Assembly (NCBI GenBank): GCA_014843695.1
Contig: CM026395.1
Location: forward strand, 44,006,396-44,070,395
DNA length: 64,000 nucleotides
DNA from: Archivesica marissinica
Lineage: Eukaryota; Mollusca; Bivalvia; Venerida; Vesicomyidae
Reading direction: 5' to 3'
Under the pieces are notes generated by a model that saw nothing but the letters and a program-made list of their open reading frames with translations, was not told where the DNA came from and did no database searches. Positions within the stretch are counted from its first letter, which is position 1; each line of letters starts with the position of its first letter. The position numbers were made by a program, and so were the translations under genes. Positions 57,314 to 64,000 of this stretch are shown here, piece by piece.

Positions 57314-57462
57314 GTCCCCTTTCCAAGTACTTTTGATAAATGATTACATTTTTCTTTGCTTCCCAAAGCAGCAGAGCGTTGGAGACATTGCGGTTTTGGT
57401 ACGTACAACCATCGCTATAAATGGTTATTTCTCTTACCTCTGTCAGATCCATGGCATCGAGG

Positions 57463-58545
57463 CAGGGTTCCCGCTGTCGGTCGCATTTGTCGCCAAATGC
57501 GCATAAAAATTAAATCTGGCTCCAAAAATCTTCAGTTGGCGAAAATCCATGGCGCATGCCATAAATATCGGCAAAATAACTTTGTTCAAGAAATATAATC
57601 AGTCGAAAATCCATGAAAGTGAAGGTCGCGTGTGCGGTCACACGTGCGATGATGACAAGCGTTTGTTTATTGGAAATCAGCTGTTTGGCACTTGATTGCA
57701 TGGGGTGTTGAGAAGTTGATGACATTTTAATTACGGATAATTGGATTAAATGGCCGTCTTTAATCCTACAACTGATTAGCACAGATATTTCTGTATACCA
57801 GAATTTGATAATGCAGTGTTTTCTCACTGTGCGTTTCTTGCGGTTTTGATGCAATGAAATGGCCAGAGACGCAATGAGAATCATTGAATGCGTTTTCTGT
57901 GACGAACAATATTTTGACAGCAGATTATATGGACCTTTCTGCAGGGATGAAATGTACAAGGTCACCGAGTACTTGTTCATTGACGAGACGCTTTTACTTG
58001 TTACAATTATGTACAACGAAAAGCGTTCAGATGATACAGATAAGTAAGTACGTCATATGTCGGGAAATGCCCGCTACTGAAATAGGTTTAGTTTCCAAGC
58101 AGAATAATTCTGCAAATTCTGAAACCCCAGAATATGATTCGGCCCAGACAACTTCCAACCATGAAAGGACTGAAACACCTTCAGTTTAGTGATATGACTA
58201 ATAGTCCCTGCAAACGTAAAACTGTATCAAAACGCAAATTTAGAACGTAGTGGGTGCAAGAAAATGCATGGTTAGTCTTAGTGCACTTTCCAATTTCCCA
58301 AACCTGATTTTTTATGATTGGTATGTAGTAAGTTACACAGTATTTATTTATTCATAAGTGCATGTAGACAACTACACCAGAAGTAATTAGCAGTAGTACA
58401 ACTTGTTTTACATCAATACATACCAGATGTCTGATTGAATATGGCACTATAGACTGCTGGCTCCAACATTGGAGCCATTGGCGCAAACTTTTTCTGATTG
58501 GCGAATTTGGTGGCGCAAACTAAAATTGAGCCAGAGGAAACCCTG
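57463..58545. mobile_element. hAT-derived MITE with 5-bp target duplication
   Basis: Ends CAGGGTTCCC and GGAAACCCTG, a hAT-like terminal repeat, with a more diverged GTCGCCAAATGCGC / GGTGGCGCAAAC zone inside. Flanked by CGAGG at 57458-57462 and 58546-58550. Internally 57811-57915 is similar to 26251-26360, upstream of the hAT-like gene. About 58214-58270 encodes a decayed RKFRT-x-WVQENAWL, matching that gene's N-terminal VFRDEWLSKNPWL. It is therefore an internal-deletion derivative of a relative of the 26549-28645 gene. It interrupts the DUF7869-like gene. Confidence 0.75.
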
Positions 58546-59262
58546 CGAGGTAGTCAATAATGCATGACGCAAAAACATTGGCGTTTAGCTTACCCTCACC
58601 CTCGTGCCATAAATAATTCTTGGTTTGCTCGGTATCAAGATTATACATGGTGAGGTTATGACACGACAACTTCATTTTGTAATACAGGCGGCTCGCCTGT
58701 AGGCGTGGGAATATCAGAAGACTTTGTAGGTCCATACACAGTACTTCTACACCTTTGTCCAATTCAGCTGTCTGTTTATCAGCTTCTTTGCTTTCTCTAG
58801 CTTCTTCCTTTTTTCTTATGTGATTAAGAAACGATTCATCATCAAGATTTCCAGCCTCACGCTCGCAACACTTGTCGCACTGGTCCTTTTTAGGCATAAA
58901 TATAGCCAAATTCATCTTCTCAAACATTTTGTCAAATCCAGTCATGTAATACGGGGTTTTCCCTTCGTCCCTCATCACCTTTACATACCCCATGTACACG
59001 TCCACCTTGTTTTCAAAAATCGGTTCTAAATATGGTTTCTTGGTCAAACTCCTACAATAATGTGATTCTACTTTCCTTATGCTTGATAAAAACTCTCGTC
59101 TCTGTTTATGTTCTTCATCTTCAGGTCTGTTGTAATAGTTCTTCCTATTTGGAATATCAACTGTTGAATCATTTACTCAATCGTAAACCCAAACTACTTA
59201 GAAACATGCTTTTACACACTGAAATTCTTTTATTCCCATTCTTCAAATGGTATGTGTAACTA

Positions 59263-59826
59263 TAATTTCTCCTACTAGTAGAACCTGGATCCGTTGTTCA
59301 ACTTCATTTTTATCTACAAGACCTATGACATAACATTTCTTTTCAATCCATGTCCTACCAGAATCATAGCTCTATTCTCTTCATTTATTTTTGTGTTTTA
59401 TCTACTATTTCACACCGTGCCCACATTTGCCTTATCTGTTTCAACACTTTGATCAGTTGCTTCAGTTACACACATTTCATGTGCATTTTCAAAATGTACG
59501 TTGATTTAGAAGAGGAGCTTAGCTGACCAATGAATATACGATATTTCGTCACATGGTCAAACTTTAATCATCTGATTGGCTAGGAGATCCGGTATTTTCG
59601 CAGAAGAACCAGTCTGCTATTGACACCTTCGAAATTAAAACATCCGTTTTCGTGCTAAAACTAAGTTACGTGGTTTTCGCAGCAGGCCGACGGTGAACTA
59701 GATTTTTGAAAGAAATATTGTTTTTTCATTTACTTTTATTGTCAAATCTAGCGTCCATGGCAAGTACTTTGGGGGCAGTGGCCTTGTCTGTTCCCGTATC
59801 ACTTACTGAACTGTGTTTATTTACAG
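59263..59826. other. End of intron 2, mostly unassigned
   Basis: 59263-59400, minus strand, may hold a decayed upstream part of the DUF7869-like gene (charged frames with stops). The rest is AT-rich and ends with the acceptor TATTTACAG. Confidence 0.4.
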
Positions 59827-60110
59827 GCGCTGTTGTTAGAAAAGCCATTTTATCCAATCAGAATGCTCGAAGTGATGGACTGTTTACTAGACTCCCACCG
59901 CTTGGAGAGATTGTCCCGATCGTTGAAAGCTGCGGAAGTTCTCACAAAGATCACGTTGGACTATAACGAGTTTGGGGACGATGGTTGTCAGAGTTTGTGT
60001 AAGGGGTTAGAGAAAAATACTACCATGTTGTCCGTCAGTCTATGTTACTGCGACCTCGGAGTGAAAAGCGGCTCGCTTCTCGGGAAAATGCTGTCTACTA
60101 CAGCAGTAAG
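59827..60110 (+). CDS. LRR protein, coding exon 3
   Basis: 94 codons plus two bases. Starts ALLLEKPFYPIRMLEVMDCL. It contains the clearest leucine-rich repeats of the gene: LTKITLDYNEFGDDGCQSLC and LSVSLCYCDLGVKSGSLLGK, each with the LxxLxLxxCN/N-x2-G-x3-L ribonuclease-inhibitor pattern. Acceptor TTTACAG|GCG. The donor is chosen as AG|GTACAG at 60111, because this phase joins exon 4 in frame (V-R-D-L-Y). The alternative GTAAGG at 60105 would break the frame. Confidence 0.85.
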
Positions 60111-60812
60111 GTACAGTAACATACAAAGATACAGAATGCGTTGGTGAGCACAGTGCTCGAAGTTCAAAGCAGGCTTGATTTCAGTTTGTAGCGTGTTTAG
60201 TTCTAGGTTATTTTGTTTATCATTGGGTATTATGAAACATAGGCCATTTCTTGATGAGCTCTGTATTTCTGTACACAAATGATCACAAATACACTTTCAT
60301 TCGCACCAACGGCAGTGTTAAAAATGTTACATCTTGTTTCGCAATTGTTTGTAATATAAAACAAAAAGTATACATTAATGGCTCTGGACGGACACATGTG
60401 TGCATATTCAGTCAATTAAAAAGCAATAACTCTGGTGTTACTGGCTCAATCCCGACGAAAATGGCTCATGCACCACGACATTATGGTGAAATTAAGTTTC
60501 ATAAAATTCCATCTATTGCTAACTGAGAACTGATTCTGGACGGACGGACGCACAACATCGTAAATAACATACAATCAAACCTGTCAAAGAGGTCCAATGC
60601 ATAATAAATCAACATATTGGGAGTCTGGAAACTGGCTGCTTAATACAGGTTGGCTGCTTTAACGGAGGTGACCATTAACATAGGTTTGGCTGTATTTTAT
60701 TCAGATTGCCCTTCAAGTATATAATTGGGAATAATTGGGAATTTTGGATTTCAAATTGGGAAAATTATATACATTAAACAGATACAAGATTAAAGATCTG
60801 TGGACTTTTCAG
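60111..60812 (+). other. LRR gene intron 3
   Basis: 702 bp, GT..AG. Contains a short (GGAC)n-like run near 60537. Nothing else recognised. Confidence 0.7.
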
Positions 60813-60961
60813 AGATTTGTACATAGATGGTAACAATCTGGAATGTGAGGGAGCGATGGAGCTGATCAAGTTATGTGTGGAACAGGCAGAGCTGGAAGCA
60901 CTGGTGCGCGCGGAGTCGGCCAAGAAACAATATGACTTGGATGATGCAACAAAAACAGCAG
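60813..60961 (+). CDS. LRR protein, coding exon 4
   Basis: Acceptor CTTTTCAG| at 60812 and donor CAG|GTACGT at 60962. Encodes DLYIDGNNLECEGAMELIKL, another ribonuclease-inhibitor LRR, then a charged helix (VEQAELEALVRAESAKKQYD). Ends in phase 1 after KTA, so at least one more exon lies outside what I can recognise. About 263 residues of the protein are in this window. Confidence 0.85.
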
Positions 60962-63256
60962 GTACGTTTCACGTTATAACCAACACTTTGTTCAAATTTT
61001 TCAAATGTGTCGCACTGTAGTAAAACTAACATGGACTACTGTTACACAAAGCTTGTAATATGTAGATATAGAGGATAATAAATAGGATGTTATTTCATCG
61101 TGCGGTCACCGACATTTGTATTTCCACGCGTTTTAATCTTCTTTTACTTTATGATTTCCAATGTTTTACTAATATAATAGTTGTTACCAAATTTAATTTA
61201 TTTTAACTGCCCCTGTCGGGAGCCTCATTTCACTACAATACACAACTGCATAGCTACTTATGTTAGTGTGAATGTATGTAATAAAAATAGTTCTGGTATA
61301 ATTTTCAAGTTAGTTTCTGTTTGCTGTCAAAATTAAAGACTACATACTAAACAAATTCATTATGGTTTGTTCGGTGACTTTTCAGGCTATACGAAATGGT
61401 CAATGGTCAGCTAACAAAACGAGTTATATACCAAAATGTTTGTAAATGTCTGAAGTTTGTCACACATGCGGCATAAATCGTGGCGTTCGGAGAAATCCAA
61501 GATGGCGTCTAAAATGGCCGCCATAAATTTGTAGTCTACTTAAAGGACTATAAATGGTCCATAAGTTTACATTTTGTGAATTTATTTCATGTTTTTGTAT
61601 TCATGTGTAAGAATATACATTGTCAATTGAATTTTATGCCATTTTTCAAAGAAATTATTTTACCGATTAAAATGGTCAAATTTAAAGCAGCATCGTATGA
61701 AATAAAAGATATTTGAAAAATTCAATTTTTACGTATGGGTAGCAATGCTGCTACACATTCTAACATTATACTTTGTATGCTTATGTTCATTTGGTAAACA
61801 GTGTTTATTTGCGATAAAACAAACTCAAAACCGAAAGTAGGACTTTCCGAGTCGATCGGTCACACACTTGTTTACAACCGGAACGCATCGTCCGCACTTG
61901 TTTACATTCGGAATGCATCATCCCCATTTGTCCCACGTTGTCTTTTTTAATTAAATTACTTGATATGTTGATTCATACCTCTGTTAGCTAAGTCTGTTAG
62001 GGACGTTTCTACATCCCTGCGAGGGGTTCGACATTAGAGGAAGATAGATAGTATTTCATGTTCAAACTCTTTTTTCAACATCCTCTGTGCGTGTTTGCAT
62101 TTCGTGTGTTGATAAATTCGCGTATACGACGGTTTAAATTTATTGGAATTTTATCGTTTCTGAGCGACTATTTCGATTTTTGTTAACACACACAATAGTA
62201 TTTATATTTTACCCAAAACATCCTTTTTCACGATGTAATGCTGCTTTAAGGGTTAGGGGGTGGTATTTTAAATTTTAGCCCCGAGCCTTTCTTTGATGTG
62301 AATCATGAGTAAGTATGTTTAAAATGAAAGTTTAGATCAAAACTAATTAAAATAATGGCTTATTGGTGAAAAACAGATGAAAACTATGAATATATAAGCT
62401 TTTATAAGTGGGTGGGGTAATTTAATATGCATATAGCTAGTTTTACAATTTATTAACACCATTTTTTTATTGATGTATTATTTGTACATTAATTTAATAC
62501 TTATTTATGTTGGGCATGTAATATGTGACACACAAAATTGGTAAAAAATCCAAGATGGGGTCCAAAATGGCCGCCGTATAGCTTACAATATACAACTTTA
62601 TTTACGTGAAGTCAATGTTGATTACAAACAAAATGCAATGAAAAAATGTATGTTTATTTGTACAGAAGTTTTATGAATCTAGTAGATAAAAGAGAATAGT
62701 GTCAATGTTGTTGCAGATTACATACATTGTTAATGTATTCATATTAGGTTCAACAATGGTATGCATTTTCCTAGAAGATATGAAGACCTCACCGTACATA
62801 AAACAAATTGCTACATTTAAAGACTTGATATATGGACATAGTTTAAGAAACATGTGGATCTCATTTGTTGTAATATGAGACGCAAGAACAATCAAAAGAA
62901 CAATCAAAACCAATTTATGTTTTGTTTCACTTCATAATACGGCGGTGCCGAACCCAAACCCCATAACTGTAAAATGAAAACTTTTCAGTGGACAATAAAA
63001 CCGATTTACTATACTATGGTATGGCGGATTTAATTTTGTCAAATATCGTTTTAAATGAAGTTTTGTATCCAACAGAGCTTCACAACATTACATAAGGACA
63101 AATCTCTGAAAATGAACTTACTACATAGTGAACGTACGGCACTTTGACTTGGAGTTTGCAGTTACAGGTATTAAGCATAACATTGATGTCCTCACTTGGG
63201 CAAATTAAAATTATCTAACACAGCAAGTCACAAACAATTAAATGTACATATTGATT
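60962..63256 (+). other. LRR gene intron 4 (start) or downstream DNA
   Basis: No further exon with a consistent phase-1 acceptor was recognised. Contains two related segments with ATCCAAGATGG and AAAATGGCCGCC (61492-61529 and 62548-62577), a 33-bp duplication (61866-61930, CACTTGTTTACA.CCGGAA.GCATC) and a SINE-2 tail at 62015-62052. Confidence 0.4.
62015..62052 (+). repeat. SINE-2-type 3' tail fragment
   Basis: GCGAGGGGTTCGACATTAGA followed by an ATAGATAG run, as at 482-520 and 1976-2012. Confidence 0.45.
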
Positions 63257-63464
63257 GTTATGCCCAGTGGTAGAGCGTCGGATTTGGAATAGAACGGTCC
63301 CGGGTTCGATACTCGGTCAGGCCACGTATGTAGTGTCATTGAGCAAGGCACCTCACACACATTGCTTAGTACTGGTTAATCGCTTAGGTCGGCTAAGCCT
63401 GCCCAGGAAAACATGACTAAGTCCCCGCTAGGGGTTTGACATTAAAGGAACATACATACATACA
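63257..63464 (+). mobile_element. tRNA-derived SINE-2, full length
   Basis: The head has A box AGTGGTAGAGCG (63266-63277) and B box GGTTCGATACT (63303-63313), an RNA polymerase III promoter. The body has GTACTGGTTAATCGCT and GCCTGCCCAGGAAA, shared with the SINE in DIRS-B, and the tail AGGGGTTTGACATTAAAGG ends in (CATA)n. No clear target duplication was found. Confidence 0.85.
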
Positions 63465-63499
63465 AAGAACACTATCAATTCACACAATAGTCATTGTAC

Positions 63500-64000
63500 A
63501 ACAACCTTACCGACAAAAATATCGTCGTCAATTATAGGCAAGCCCTTTTCATGCCTTAACTTAACAAGTTCAAGTGGATCCACTTTTTATCTAAGAATGA
63601 GACAAATTGTCATAAAACGAGAATCGCTTGGAACCACTTCTTTGATTTGCTGCAAATGATCATATTTTGACTTCTTGATGGTCACAATACTTTACTGTGT
63701 ATGGCTGTTTTGGACGTGTACATTTCATGACCTCAACATACTGGTACGGGACATATATGTCTTTATTATTCAACTGTTTCTCGATGTGACCGCGTTCAAG
63801 AAACTTCTATTCTATAGTGATACTATGTTTTGTGGCAGAATGCTGGGTGCGTTAGACAACGTGACATTCTTGTTTTGATAACCACAACTGTCACTGTAGA
63901 TAATAACTTTATCAATTTCTGCAATCCTTTGGTCTAAACCCTCCAAATAATCCACGATGCACGATGAAAATGTTGTTGCTGCTAAATCAGTTGCTGTTTC
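63500..64000 (-). pseudogene. Second DUF7869-like gene relic (partial, runs off the window)
   Basis: On the minus strand from the right edge: a short AATTFSSCIVDYLEGL segment, VIIYSDSCGYQNKNVTLSNA (about 63850-63905, compare SDGCTYQNRN in the gene at 55659-59262), then FLERGH, IYVPYQYVEVMKC, QPYTVKY and, in a shifted frame, KKSKYDHLQQIKEVVPSD with a YDNL ending. The middle segment carrying the MECDSVHS motif is deleted and several frames are needed, so it is a pseudogene. It is a diverged paralogue, not a duplicate, of the first. Confidence 0.6.

Larger units (their letters stand above)
55659..59262 (-). pseudogene. DUF7869-like RNase H-fold gene, broken by two insertions
   Basis: Minus-strand pieces join across two mobile elements. 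Piece 1 (59262-58546) has FLSSLGLRL, then REFLSSIRKVESHYCRSLTK, DQCDKCCEREAG (C-x2-C), CMDLQSLL and MKLSCHNLTMYN. Piece 2 (57462-57314) has AMDLTEVREITIYSDGCTYQ and KYLERG. Piece 3 (56151-55659) has TQMECDSVHSVIERK, YVDKIEEA, NYYASIRTG, LKYLPEGRIQYK and KDYHGFYDN, ending at the stop. The acidic residues in DLQ, SDGC and MECDSVH..IE could form an RNase H-like active site. The order matches a family widespread in invertebrates that I remember as DUF7869. Frameshifts near 59215 and 56005 add to the two insertions. Antisense to the LRR gene, within its intron 2. Confidence 0.65.
43972..59826 (+). other. LRR gene intron 2, 15.9 kb
   Basis: GT at 43972 and AG at 59825-59826 (TATTTACAG). It contains two SINE-1 copies, a 164-codon antisense gene, DIRS copy C with a nested MITE, and a broken DUF7869-like gene with two further insertions. 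Most of its length is mobile DNA. Stretches with nothing recognisable are 43972-44704, 44983-45532, 46266-47056 and 47350-48005. Confidence 0.75.

Overview
This is a eukaryotic, AT-rich, intron-containing genome window dominated by transposable elements and minisatellites. The gene style (a lysine-rich leucine-rich-repeat protein in short exons), tRNA-derived SINEs, DIRS retrotransposons and abundant tandem repeats suggest a lophotrochozoan, most likely a bivalve mollusc. That placement is inference. There is no prokaryotic operon structure.

Layout, left to right. 1-3.4 kb is mostly non-coding, with two inverted single copies of a 39-bp minisatellite monomer that becomes a 6.9-kb array further right. 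3.4-9.0 kb is a broken Ty3/Gypsy element on the minus strand (Gag zinc knuckle, protease, RT, RNase H, integrase), split by a dead LINE between RNase H and integrase. Its gag runs directly into a 4.3-kb array of 50/43-bp repeats (9.0-13.3 kb). 14.9-15.3 kb is a small foldback MITE. 15.5-18.5 kb is a degraded DIRS retrotransposon (copy A), interrupted by a second family, DIRS copy B (18.5-24.8 kb). Copy B has inverted terminal repeats and an internal complementary region, with a SINE inserted in that region.

25.3-30.9 kb is a composite with inverted arms that encloses an intact 698-aa hAT-type transposase-like gene. Its right arm has expanded into about 25 tandem units. A small foldback element follows (30.9-31.9 kb) whose arms are arrays of a GGTCATTTCGGCCCA-like motif. 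33.2-34.2 kb holds a lysine-rich gene that looks like the N-terminal part of a multi-copy DUF7869-like family (family name from memory).

34.6-41.5 kb is the 39-bp minisatellite, about 177 copies. It stops 38 bp before the start codon of the main host gene, a ribonuclease-inhibitor-type LRR protein on the plus strand. Its exons are at 41536-41739, 43819-43971, 59827-60110 and 60813-60961, and it continues past the window. Intron 1 is mostly four more tandem arrays. Intron 2 (15.9 kb) has collected two SINEs, a 164-aa antisense gene, DIRS copy C with an 830-bp MITE in its end, and a DUF7869-like gene broken by two further insertions (a foldback element with a 9-bp target duplication and a hAT-derived MITE with a 5-bp one). 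A second DUF7869-like relic ends the window.

The annotation is therefore one real multi-exon host gene, two or three other intact single-exon genes of transposon or unknown type, and about a dozen layered mobile elements whose nesting gives a relative insertion history.
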